From Bacteroidota bacterium (GTDB taxonomy: Bacteria; Bacteroidota; Bacteroidia; Chitinophagales; Chitinophagaceae): DNA of 64,000 nt. The position numbers were made by a program, and so were the translations under genes. The notes beneath the pieces were generated by a model. That model saw nothing but the letters and a program-made list of their open reading frames with translations, did no database searches and had not been told where the DNA came from. Shown in pieces: positions 46,985 through 55,641 of this stretch; positions within the stretch are counted from its first letter, which is position 1; every line of letters starts with the position of its first letter. The stretch spans positions 259,736 through 323,735 of the forward strand of contig VBAR01000001.1 of assembly GCA_005882315.1 (NCBI GenBank), read 5' to 3'.

Positions 46985-47464
46985 ATGAAAACAGAACAGC
47001 TCATAGTTAAAATGTTATTGGACAGGTGGAATTCATTGATAAAATCCTGCGATACAACTCTTGAATCAATTACTGACGAACAATTGCAAAAGGAGATCGG
47101 ACCAGGCAAGAACAGGGGAATCTATTTATTAGGACATCTTATAGCTGTGCATGATGAGATGATCCAAATATTAGGATTGGGTGATAAGCAATATCCCGAA
47201 TTGTATGAGCCTTTTATTAAATCTCCGGACAGGACAGTGAATGATATTCCTTCTTCAAAAGAATTGAGAACCTATTGGAATAAACAGAACGAAGTAGTAA
47301 CTCAGAAATTTAACAGCTTGCAACCCGAAGAGTGGTTTTTAAAACATAATTCTGTTTCTGCCGAAGATTTCATCAAAGAGCCGCATCGTAATAGATTAAA
47401 TGTATTACTTACCCGGACAACTCACCTGGCCTATCATGCTGGACAGTTGATATTACTTAAATAG
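46985..47464 (+). CDS. DinB-family protein
   Basis: A 159-residue four-helix-bundle protein of the DinB/YfiT superfamily. The likely metal-binding His residues are in YLLGHLIAVHDEM and RTTHLAYHAGQLILL. Family members include thiol transferases and proteins of unknown role. It is the first of three small genes on the plus strand, followed by two SRPBCC proteins. A perfect palindrome lies directly upstream. Confidence 0.8.
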   Translation: MKTEQLIVKMLLDRWNSLIKSCDTTLESITDEQLQKEIGPGKNRGIYLLGHLIAVHDEMIQILGLGDKQYPELYEPFIKSPDRTVNDIPSSKELRTYWNKQNEVVTQKFNSLQPEEWFLKHNSVSAEDFIKEPHRNRLNVLLTRTTHLAYHAGQLILLK

Positions 47465-47508
47465 AGCAAACTGATCTTAACTGTTTTAACAACAATAAAA
47501 ATTATAAA

Positions 47509-47958
47509 ATGAATACAAAAGATTTTACGGCTACCATTTTAGTAGACCAAACACCGGAAGAAGCATTCAATGCAATCAATAATGTTCGGGGTTGGTGGAC
47601 AGGTGAGCCTGGAGTTGAAGGTAACACTGACAAGCTCGGTGATGAGTTTACTTATGTTTATAAAGACATTCATTACAGCAAACAGAAGTTAACAGAATTA
47701 ATTCCTGGTAAAAAAATTGTTTGGCTTATTACAGACAGCAAACTCAATTTTACAAAAGACAAAACCGAATGGACAGGTACCAGCATCATTTTTGATATCT
47801 CTGAAAAAAACAACAAGACGCAGATTCGTTTCACTCATGTCGGATTGGTTCCTGCCTTTGAATGTTATGGTGACTGTTCAAACGCATGGAGCTCTTATAT
47901 TAAGAATAGTTTGCAGAGCTTTATTACTAAAGGTAGAGTGCCGACAATTAATTGGTAA
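47509..47958 (+). CDS. SRPBCC-domain protein (AHSA1-like), first copy
   Basis: A 149-residue single-domain protein of the START/Bet v1-like SRPBCC fold, with the typical N-terminal VDQTPEEAFNAINNVRGWWTG and the C-terminal helix ending in GRVPTINW. It probably binds a small hydrophobic ligand. It lies 44 nt after the DinB gene and 36 nt before another SRPBCC gene. Confidence 0.8.
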   Translation: MNTKDFTATILVDQTPEEAFNAINNVRGWWTGEPGVEGNTDKLGDEFTYVYKDIHYSKQKLTELIPGKKIVWLITDSKLNFTKDKTEWTGTSIIFDISEKNNKTQIRFTHVGLVPAFECYGDCSNAWSSYIKNSLQSFITKGRVPTINW

Positions 47959-47994
47959 GAAAGAAACTATTCATAACAATAAAACATTACAAAC

Positions 47995-48453
47995 ATGGTT
48001 GACATTATTCATCGTATCGGCATCAAATCCCCGGCAACGCAAGTCTATAAAGCGTTATCAACAATAAAAGGTCTTGCCAATTGGTGGACCGAAGAGACTG
48101 AAGGTGATGAACAAAAAGGAGGAAAGATCAAATTCACTTTTCGATCAAATACCGGGGACATAATGGGTGAAATGGTTATGGAAGTGCAGGAACTCAATCC
48201 CGGAAAAAATGTGAGGTGGCGTTGTATAGAAGGGCCTGAAGAATGGATTGGGACTGATACTACTTTCGAGTTATCACAACAAGATGATCAAACTATTATC
48301 ATATTCGGTCATAGGAACTGGCGTGAAGCAGTTGAGTTTACTGCTCATTGCAGTATGAAATGGGCTGTGTTCCTTTTAAGTCTTCGTGAGTATGTAGAAA
48401 CAGGGAAAGGAAAACCTTCACCGCATGATCTGAAAATTGATAACTGGAATTAG
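47995..48453 (+). CDS. SRPBCC-domain protein (AHSA1-like), second copy
   Basis: A 152-residue SRPBCC protein: IGIKSPATQVYKALSTIKGLANWWTEE at the N-terminus, the NPGKNVRWRCIEGPEEWIGT strand region and a C-terminal helix. It resembles the preceding gene in fold and length but not closely in sequence. Function unknown. Confidence 0.8.
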   Translation: MVDIIHRIGIKSPATQVYKALSTIKGLANWWTEETEGDEQKGGKIKFTFRSNTGDIMGEMVMEVQELNPGKNVRWRCIEGPEEWIGTDTTFELSQQDDQTIIIFGHRNWREAVEFTAHCSMKWAVFLLSLREYVETGKGKPSPHDLKIDNWN

Positions 48454-48544
48454 GAGAAAGCATCGGCTAAAATGTAAACACTGTGCGATCGTTGCCGTAA
48501 ATTAATTCCCGGCATTCCCTTACCCGATCCAACCCGTTTTCAGA

Positions 48545-49246
48545 TCAATAGAACATTGCTGCATAACTCCTCGCAAATGATTGCCATGCGGCACTATCCC
48601 TTACTTGCCATAACAAAGCTCCAATCAAAAGGACTGAAAACACAACAAGGAATGGCTTGTAGTTTTTCTTCCTGTAAATATCATTGCCGAGTAAGAAACC
48701 AACTATGGCAAGGCTGATCAGATCAGTAATTATAATAGCATTCCCAAACCCAACATCAAAACTATTAATGAGTCCACGGCCCATTCCGGGCCCGATAGCT
48801 AATATTCCGGTAGCGATCATATACCGCATATGCGAAGAAGAATCCTTCCGGTATATCATGGCAAGTGCCCAGAATATTGCAAAAGATAGAAACCCCCTTA
48901 TATCCAGCACCATGGGAACTAATAGATCATGCTCAGGAGCTTTACCAACAAATCGCAAATAGGCTCCCCTGCCAATCAGGAACAGGAATATAATAATAAG
49001 TGGCCCGAGTACATAAGATACTTTACCGATGGTTCTGTGAAGTTGTGCCCTTCCTGTTTTGATAAGCAAGGGTTGAACGATCAGCAAAACCAACCACATC
49101 ATCAACAATGCTCCGTGAATGTGGATGGTAGCAGTTTTGTCTACGAAATTCGGGAACTGGCTGGTGTAGTGTTTATAGAATCCCCATTGTATGCCGATCA
49201 TGATCAGAATGACGAGGATGGCAGAGTTGCGGTAAACTTTCAGCAT
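48545..49246 (-). CDS. Polytopic membrane protein of unknown function (DUF2306-like)
   Basis: A 233-residue membrane protein with six to seven hydrophobic helices. HIHGALLMMWLVLLIVQPLL followed by a cytoplasmic-looking GRAQLHRTIGKVSYVLGPL is reminiscent of DUF2306-type proteins; the paired His residues could bind haem, but this is speculative. It converges with the SRPBCC gene and is divergent from the BtpA-like gene. Confidence 0.55.
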   Translation of the reverse strand: MLKVYRNSAILVILIMIGIQWGFYKHYTSQFPNFVDKTATIHIHGALLMMWLVLLIVQPLLIKTGRAQLHRTIGKVSYVLGPLIIIFLFLIGRGAYLRFVGKAPEHDLLVPMVLDIRGFLSFAIFWALAMIYRKDSSSHMRYMIATGILAIGPGMGRGLINSFDVGFGNAIIITDLISLAIVGFLLGNDIYRKKNYKPFLVVFSVLLIGALLWQVRDSAAWQSFARSYAAMFY

Positions 49247-49380
49247 GGCTTGTTAGTTTGGTGGTTTGCTGAAGATAAACAAAAAGATTCCGTCCGCCAT
49301 CATCTTACTAAAATTCGAAAATTTCCTGTCACAAGATTCGGGTGTCTAAAGCGATTCACATAACTTCAGTACATTCATAA

Positions 49381-50193
49381 ATGAAAACTGCAAGACTACT
49401 TCCTCCTAAGTTTTTGGCAGCAATGATCGCTGTATTACCACTTCCCGGTTCACCTTTATATGATGGCGATGACCAACGGGTAATAGACCAGGCATTGGCA
49501 GATCTTGATATTTATAAAAAAGCAGGTGTTGACAGTATTATTTTCGAGAACGATCATGACCTACCGTATATACAAGCTCCATTAGATAAAAAAGGAATTA
49601 GACTAATGACAAAGATCTGCAAGAAAGCAAGAAAAAGATTTGATGGCCCGATCGGAGTTCAAATGCTGGAAGCTGCAAATCTTGAATCGTTGGAAATTGC
49701 TGCTGCCACGGATCTTGATTATATAAGAGTTGAGGCTTTTGTTTTTGCTCATGTTGGTGGCAGCGGCATCATTAACGGTTCGGCTGGAAAAATATTACGA
49801 AGAAGAAAAGAGTTGAATGCAGAACATATAAAAGTATTTGCTGATGTAAAGAAAAAACATGGCTCCCATTCATTGACAATAGACCTGGATATAAAAGATG
49901 AGATCATGCAGGCAGAATTTTTCTTAGTGGATGGAGTTATTGTTACCAGCCAATTCACCGGTTTGAACCCGGATAAAAATGATCTGATCAAAGCAAAAGC
50001 TGCAACAACATTGCCTGTATTGGTCGGCTCAGGTATGAATGTTGATAATATTGCCGACTATCTGCCTTTAGCTGATGGTTTTATTGTTGGATCTTATTTT
50101 AGAAAAGAGGGGAAGTTTCTAGAACAATTAGAACCGGAAAGACTAACCCGGTTTATGGAGCAATTTGTTTCGATCAGAAAAAACATTTTATAG
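49381..50193 (+). CDS. BtpA/SgcQ-family TIM-barrel protein
   Basis: A 270-residue protein with no signal peptide. The BtpA-family start AMIAVLPLPGSPLYDGD, the GVDSIIFENDHDLPY block, and LVGSGMNVDNIADYLPLADGFIVGSYFRKEG (a phosphate-binding-like end of a TIM-barrel) are visible. BtpA was linked to photosystem I biogenesis in cyanobacteria; the role in heterotrophs is unknown. It is followed by a VOC protein gene after 31 nt. Confidence 0.75.
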   Translation: MKTARLLPPKFLAAMIAVLPLPGSPLYDGDDQRVIDQALADLDIYKKAGVDSIIFENDHDLPYIQAPLDKKGIRLMTKICKKARKRFDGPIGVQMLEAANLESLEIAAATDLDYIRVEAFVFAHVGGSGIINGSAGKILRRRKELNAEHIKVFADVKKKHGSHSLTIDLDIKDEIMQAEFFLVDGVIVTSQFTGLNPDKNDLIKAKAATTLPVLVGSGMNVDNIADYLPLADGFIVGSYFRKEGKFLEQLEPERLTRFMEQFVSIRKNIL

Positions 50194-50224
50194 ATTTTAG
50201 TTTTCATTCTTCAAAAATAATTTT

Positions 50225-50731
50225 ATGGATACTGAAACAAAAAATTCACTGGGCTTAAATCTTGCTCAAATTGCCTGGGTAGTAAAAGATGTGAATGCCT
50301 CGAAAAATTTTTTCAAGGATGTGCTGGGAATAAGCAATTTCAGTAACGTTCAAACCATTCGTGTCAAAGAGTTTGATGCTACCTATTACGGAGAGCCGTC
50401 TGATGCCGAGAGTCTTGTTTCAATGGCTTATTCAGGCGGAACATTTCTTGAACTCATTCAACCTCTTTCAGGAAACAGCGTATTCCAGGATTATATTGAT
50501 AAAAATCCTGCAGGAGGCATTCAACATATTGCATACAGTTTACCCATTGCTCAACTTGATAAAGTAATTTCCGAATTTGAGGATAAAGGCTTCCCGGTAA
50601 TATCCAGCTTTGATACACCAATTGCCAAGATCGTTTTTTTTGATACCTCCAAAGAGATCGGCGTTATGACTGAAATAATGGGTATTACCAAAGAAGGCGA
50701 AGAGATAGTTGAAAAGATGAAAAATATGTAA
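50225..50731 (+). CDS. VOC-superfamily (glyoxalase/dioxygenase-like) protein
   Basis: A 168-residue protein with the vicinal-oxygen-chelate fold: LNLAQIAWVVKDVNASKNFFKDVLGI at the N-terminus, a central FLELIQPLSGNSVFQDYI strand with a Glu in metal-ligand position, and GGIQHIAYSLP with a His. The specific substrate is unknown. It may be co-transcribed with the BtpA-like gene. Confidence 0.8.
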   Translation: MDTETKNSLGLNLAQIAWVVKDVNASKNFFKDVLGISNFSNVQTIRVKEFDATYYGEPSDAESLVSMAYSGGTFLELIQPLSGNSVFQDYIDKNPAGGIQHIAYSLPIAQLDKVISEFEDKGFPVISSFDTPIAKIVFFDTSKEIGVMTEIMGITKEGEEIVEKMKNM

Positions 50732-50755
50732 AGACACACCTATGAAAGATCTAAG

Positions 50756-52390
50756 TTATTCGATAATGATCTTCTCTCTTTTTATTCCATCACCTGTGTG
50801 CACCTGAACAATATAAATGCCTTTTGAAAATTGGGGTATAGAAATAGCTGTTGTTCCTGTAAATGCATTCAGTTCTTTTTTAAACACCATTGCCCCATTC
50901 GCACTTAAGATCTGTAATTTGGATGCAGGTATTTCAGTTTTAATATTCAATATGCCGTTTTTAATAACTGTAGGATATATTTTGAAGCCTTTTTTACCGG
51001 ATGAAAGCCTGATAATGGATGAATAAGCAATTTGTCCGTCATCTTCTTCTATCGCCAGCCTGTAATACAGATCGGAGTTGGTATTGAAACGATGCTGAAA
51101 GGAATAATTACTTCCATTTGGATCCCTGCTTGCAATTACAATTCCTGCATTTTGAAAATTACTTGCAGTAGTACTGAATTCAATTCTGAATCTTGCTGTG
51201 TTTTGTTCTGTTGCTGTCTTCCAACTTAATTCGGAAATATTATCATTTCTCTTTCCGGAAAAATTGATCAATTTAACAGGCAAGACACCGGTAACGATCA
51301 CTTTATACAGATCATCTGAAAATTGTGAGACTGCATAAAGAGTACCATCGGGTGCTTCTCCAAAACTTGATATTCCTGCTTGTCCTCCCGGTTGTGTGAA
51401 CCATATACCACCAGGACTTCTTCTAAAAATGTTTCCGCTAGAGTAATCGGTTGCAATATACGAACCTTGCAGTGCCGCGATCTCAGTGCCTCTGTAAACG
51501 AATCCACCTATAACTGATGCTCCTCCTGGATTGGCATAAACATGAGAAGGAAAAGTAATTGATCCGATTGCCGGACAATCAGCAGTTATTTCGAACGGCG
51601 TATTTCCTTCATAACAATCCCATCCAAAATTCAATCCGCTTGATCCTGCAGGTTTAATATTGATCTCTTCCCATGCGCCTTGTCCCACATCGCCGATCCA
51701 TGCATCACCTGTGTTTTTGTCAAAGCTCCAGCGGAAAGGATTTCTCAATCCAATATCAACAACAGTTGGCGTGATAGGAATCGTTGCATTGACATCTATT
51801 CTTAAAAGTTTACCAAGAAGGGAAGCTGGATTCTGTGCATTTTCAGCAGGATCACCACCGCCACCACCATCGCCGGTTGTTAAATATAAAAATCCATCAG
51901 GACCAAAATTCAAATCCCCGCCATTATGATTATCGAAAGATGAATGATCAATAGGAGTGATCAGAACAGTTCCACCTGCGGGATCGATAGCGTTTGGATC
52001 TGTTGGATGTGTCCTATACCGGGCAACAGTAAGACCGCCATCAGAACTGCGGGTGTAATACACAAAAAAATCTCTGTTAGTGGTTCCATTATAAGAAGGA
52101 TGAAATGTCATGCTTAGCAGGCCTCGTTCACTGCCTTGAGCAATAACCGTAGAGAGATCCACAAGGCCTGAAAGTGATGTTCCATTCCACAGTTGGATAA
52201 ATCCATTTTGTTGCGCAATGAATATTCTTGTACTTCCGTTTGCAGGACTTGCATTCGGAGGGATCGCTATATCGATGGGATTGACAATACCTGTAGCAAC
52301 AATAGTTTGATAACCGATCTGGCTCTTTGCTGTGTAATTAAATAAAACGAGGAAGATGAGAGCCCTGGCTATAGCAGAAATTTTCCTCAT
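50756..52390 (-). CDS. PQQ-dependent sugar dehydrogenase-like protein with type IX secretion domain
   Basis: A 544-residue secreted protein. After a signal peptide (KSQ, residue ~23) comes a soluble glucose/sorbosone dehydrogenase-type propeller (residues ~30-370): ARYRTHPTDPN, the catalytic-region DHSSFDNHNGGDLNFGPDGF, and GLRNPFRWSFD. A spacer with a WKTATEQNTARFRIEFS motif follows, and the last ~75 residues (KIYPTVIKNGILNIKT to GIYIVQVHTGDGIKREKIIIE-type ending) match a type A type IX secretion sorting domain. The protein is probably released or surface-attached via T9SS. PQQ use is inferred from the family. Confidence 0.85.
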   Translation of the reverse strand: MRKISAIARALIFLVLFNYTAKSQIGYQTIVATGIVNPIDIAIPPNASPANGSTRIFIAQQNGFIQLWNGTSLSGLVDLSTVIAQGSERGLLSMTFHPSYNGTTNRDFFVYYTRSSDGGLTVARYRTHPTDPNAIDPAGGTVLITPIDHSSFDNHNGGDLNFGPDGFLYLTTGDGGGGGDPAENAQNPASLLGKLLRIDVNATIPITPTVVDIGLRNPFRWSFDKNTGDAWIGDVGQGAWEEINIKPAGSSGLNFGWDCYEGNTPFEITADCPAIGSITFPSHVYANPGGASVIGGFVYRGTEIAALQGSYIATDYSSGNIFRRSPGGIWFTQPGGQAGISSFGEAPDGTLYAVSQFSDDLYKVIVTGVLPVKLINFSGKRNDNISELSWKTATEQNTARFRIEFSTTASNFQNAGIVIASRDPNGSNYSFQHRFNTNSDLYYRLAIEEDDGQIAYSSIIRLSSGKKGFKIYPTVIKNGILNIKTEIPASKLQILSANGAMVFKKELNAFTGTTAISIPQFSKGIYIVQVHTGDGIKREKIIIE

Positions 52391-52540
52391 ATGGTTAAGG
52401 TTGAGTAAATCTTTCTCACAAAATCAATGCCCGATTCAACGTCTGAAAAGTATTGATCGTTTGCAAAATTGCAAATTATCTAAGTCCTGTTATCAAAATC
52501 GTTCCTTAGCAGGTTCAGGTTGCTTAGTAGTCTATATACT

Positions 52541-53185
52541 TCAGATGTCCGATATTTTATCTACTACAAATTTCCTGGCTGCTTCCCCATCCACTAATTT
52601 GTATTGTATCCTGCGAATGCCTCCTGTTGGCTTACTATTCGGATCGCCTTCTTTGTAAATAGGGAATTCCTGGATCAGGCTGGACTCATTGATCAAAAAA
52701 CTGTCATGACCCATATAACCTTTGTTGAGTTTAGGGTTTTCACTTGTAGGTGGAAAATAAACCTGGCTCATTGACTTTGCACCATTGGCAGAAAATGCAA
52801 TTACATTTCCATATGTTCCACTTCCTGCAGATTGTGTAAATATCAATAATTCGGGAAACCCGTCTGAGTTTAAATCAGCAACCTGGGCATCTGTGACTTT
52901 TCCATCAATTTCAAGTTCAAACTTTTTATTAGTTTCCTCAAATCCTTTTGGTTGAATGATGAGTTGTCTTAAAGAACCACTTCCTTTTGTTTTTATATCG
53001 AACGACATGTCTTTAAATTGAAGTAACTTTTGAAAAGAATATGTTTCTTTCTCAATATTAGGTTCCTGAATTTTGATCGTGTCTACTGGTTTATTGTCCT
53101 GGGATTGATTTTCTGTTTGATCATTACATCCAATAATGGTCATTACTGTAATGGTTAAGTAAATTATAGTCTTTGAACTTTTCAT
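52541..53185 (-). CDS. Small lipoprotein of unknown function, PliI-like pattern
   Basis: A 214-residue predicted lipoprotein (MTIIGCNDQ, Cys ~20) with a low-complexity polar spacer, then a ~150-residue beta-rich domain. The segment VADLNSDGFPELLIFTQSAGSGTYG resembles both FG-GAP-like Asp-rich turns and the periplasmic lysozyme inhibitor PliI pattern. The exact family cannot be settled by eye. It is monocistronic and has no link to the pectin genes. Confidence 0.55.
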   Translation of the reverse strand: MKSSKTIIYLTITVMTIIGCNDQTENQSQDNKPVDTIKIQEPNIEKETYSFQKLLQFKDMSFDIKTKGSGSLRQLIIQPKGFEETNKKFELEIDGKVTDAQVADLNSDGFPELLIFTQSAGSGTYGNVIAFSANGAKSMSQVYFPPTSENPKLNKGYMGHDSFLINESSLIQEFPIYKEGDPNSKPTGGIRRIQYKLVDGEAARKFVVDKISDI

Positions 53186-53310
53186 TAGTAAAATATTAGT
53201 AAGGTAAAATTACTGTTAAAAGTGCAATCAATGGTCAGTAAATCTGATGTTAAAGTGATGCGTGGGGGTATTGTCATAACAATGCTGGCATCACGGCCTC
53301 AACATGAATA

Positions 53311-55641
53311 TTATTTTACCATCACCTCCACATCCTTCTTCCTCTCCTCCGGAAATACTTTCAACATTTCAAACTTTCCGTTTTTCCATTCGGCTTCAAC
53401 AATAGTATTATAAGGTGCATGCAGTTTAAAATGTACATCTTTGTCTTTTGGCCATGCAGGAAATAATAAAATACGTTTATCATCTGTCTGCATCAGCATT
53501 TCCTGTAAACCGATCATGGCACTGCCACCCCAGTTATGGTCGGGTGTCCAATCAAAACCCGGTCCCCAGAAAGCTGGAAATCGCTTGGGTGCATCCTGGA
53601 ATTTTAATGAATTAAGTTTCCATGCTTCATCTGTTAATCCCAATCTTGCTGCCCAGATATTATCCTGTTTCCAACCAACATGACTTTTAAATTTCACCAC
53701 ATTGGTATCATAATTCCATGTGTTGAGTGCAATATCCAAATGCGGTTTACCAACACCATAAATACCCCATGGAAATACAGGATACAATTGCGGTGATTCA
53801 ACATTATTTATCCGCTCCCATGATCTTGCAGGTGCAATAGTGGTATGCCCGTTAAAACTGGCAAAGCTGATTGCAGGAGTTCTTTTCAACAAACTATCAT
53901 AGTGATGACGTTTATCAGCAGATATGTAGTTGCCGGGCAAAGCCAGTAAACGATTGATGATCGTTTGCAAAGCAGCCAATGTTGCTGTCGAGTTAGTTGC
54001 TACCTTAAAAGTTTCTGCACCGCTGCCGGGATAAAAAGTCAGCTTGCCGATATTATCAAATGGTCTTGCTGTACGTTTTTTACTTTCATAAAAATAATGT
54101 TCATAAAAAAATTGAACACAACTTTCAACAAACGGAACCCGGTCACTGATATCACGGCCGGTATATTGTCCCTCTTCGAGCATCATTAAACAAAACTCCA
54201 GCACAGTATCCCATTCATATTCCAGCCACGCATTAAACTCAACACCCTTATCATAATTCTCAGGACGTTTTACTCCATACTCAGCATAATTGGGCAATCC
54301 ATAGTTTTCCATTTGCTCAGTAAAGCAGGCACCGCCATGATTCCAATAAACTTTGCTGCGCAGTTCTGCATTTTTTAAAATGCGCAGATAAAAATTGATT
54401 TGAGATTGCAACAGATCCCAATCACCATTTTTGATCATGGGATAATAAACCAGTCGCTGATTTTGTGCGGTGTGTAATCCACCGCCCCAGTTACGATAGT
54501 CGGGTGTAAGCCCTTTGTTGCCGGCATCGGTATAAAGCGGATCAACTGTAAAAAGGCCACCATTAAATTTTGTCGGCCATTGGCTGTTGGAATTGCAGCC
54601 GAGCATATAACGAAATAATTGAAAATTGCGACCCATCTTCCATGCAGCAGATGCTGTATCCGTTTTATTAATATAAATAAAACTTCTGCCCCAGAACTGT
54701 TGCCACCATTGCTGTGTTTTAGCGAAAGCGTTTTTATCGCCGGACCCGATCAATATAGATTTAAGTGACTGCTGCCATTGATCAAAATTAATTTCCTGCT
54801 TAGTATGCAGGGCCAGTATAAGCGAATGTGTTTTCGATGGTTGCTTACTTTTTAATTCCCATGCTTTGAAATCAGTTTGTTCGTAGACTCCATCATATGT
54901 TCCTGCATCAATAAAATTTTCACCACGAAACAAACCACCAAACGCCAAATTCTTTAACGGATTATAGAGCTGATCTTTTACTCCATCCATTCCTTGTTGC
55001 GAAACTGTAGTATCAAAAACTGTTCTTTCTCCATTATTATGATAGAATAAAACTCCACCCGTACTGAAGCTGATATCATCCTTCAGGTATTTCTTATTTT
55101 CCGGTGGCGCCCATTTCCATGAGTTAGAATAGTTCTCTCTTTTTGTAAGCAGCCTGTCCTGGTACCGCCAGCTTTCATAAGCGGCTTCAACAGCGATCTT
55201 TTTATTAGATGAAATTTCGAAATGAGCAACGGGATTGTTTACATCAACCCAAATTCTTACAGTTGCTTTCACCCCATTATTTTCTCCATCAACCGTTACA
55301 TAACCTTCCTGCAGATGTAATTCCTGTTTAAAAATTTTTCCCTGCCCGACTGCGTCATTCAGGCGGGCATCAAAAGGATTAGGCAAGAGTCTTATCCGCA
55401 GCCTGCCGGACTTCATCAGGTTATTATCTTCATTAAAACTTCCGCTTCGTGTTGCATAAATGAGCAACTCTCCTTTTTCCACCCACACATTTAATCCAAT
55501 ATCGCCGCCGCCGCAAGGCATAGATTCAGATGCGTTTTTACTTTGTGTTGTCCAGACAATATTATAGTTGGGTTGGACTGATTGAGAATCCAAGTTTGCA
55601 CTCCATAAAACAGATATGATTAATATTATTCTTATGTTCAT
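53311..55641 (-). CDS. Large secreted DUF5703/GH95-like protein, probable glycosidase
   Basis: A 776-residue secreted protein (signal peptide cleaved near residue 20). The N-terminal ~250 residues are beta-rich with YNIVWTTQSKNASESMPCGGGDIGLNVW, the pattern of DUF5703 and of GH95-like N-domains. The centre (about 300-690) is an (alpha/alpha)6-barrel-like region with PDYRNWGGGLHTAQNQR, WNHGGACFTEQMENYG and DWTPDHNWGGSAMIGLQEML. A beta-domain closes the protein. It overlaps the GH106 gene stop as ATGA and ends the second degradation operon. Catalytic residues and substrate are unknown; the neighbours suggest rhamnogalacturonan. Confidence 0.6.
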   Translation of the reverse strand: MNIRIILIISVLWSANLDSQSVQPNYNIVWTTQSKNASESMPCGGGDIGLNVWVEKGELLIYATRSGSFNEDNNLMKSGRLRIRLLPNPFDARLNDAVGQGKIFKQELHLQEGYVTVDGENNGVKATVRIWVDVNNPVAHFEISSNKKIAVEAAYESWRYQDRLLTKRENYSNSWKWAPPENKKYLKDDISFSTGGVLFYHNNGERTVFDTTVSQQGMDGVKDQLYNPLKNLAFGGLFRGENFIDAGTYDGVYEQTDFKAWELKSKQPSKTHSLILALHTKQEINFDQWQQSLKSILIGSGDKNAFAKTQQWWQQFWGRSFIYINKTDTASAAWKMGRNFQLFRYMLGCNSNSQWPTKFNGGLFTVDPLYTDAGNKGLTPDYRNWGGGLHTAQNQRLVYYPMIKNGDWDLLQSQINFYLRILKNAELRSKVYWNHGGACFTEQMENYGLPNYAEYGVKRPENYDKGVEFNAWLEYEWDTVLEFCLMMLEEGQYTGRDISDRVPFVESCVQFFYEHYFYESKKRTARPFDNIGKLTFYPGSGAETFKVATNSTATLAALQTIINRLLALPGNYISADKRHHYDSLLKRTPAISFASFNGHTTIAPARSWERINNVESPQLYPVFPWGIYGVGKPHLDIALNTWNYDTNVVKFKSHVGWKQDNIWAARLGLTDEAWKLNSLKFQDAPKRFPAFWGPGFDWTPDHNWGGSAMIGLQEMLMQTDDKRILLFPAWPKDKDVHFKLHAPYNTIVEAEWKNGKFEMLKVFPEERKKDVEVMVK

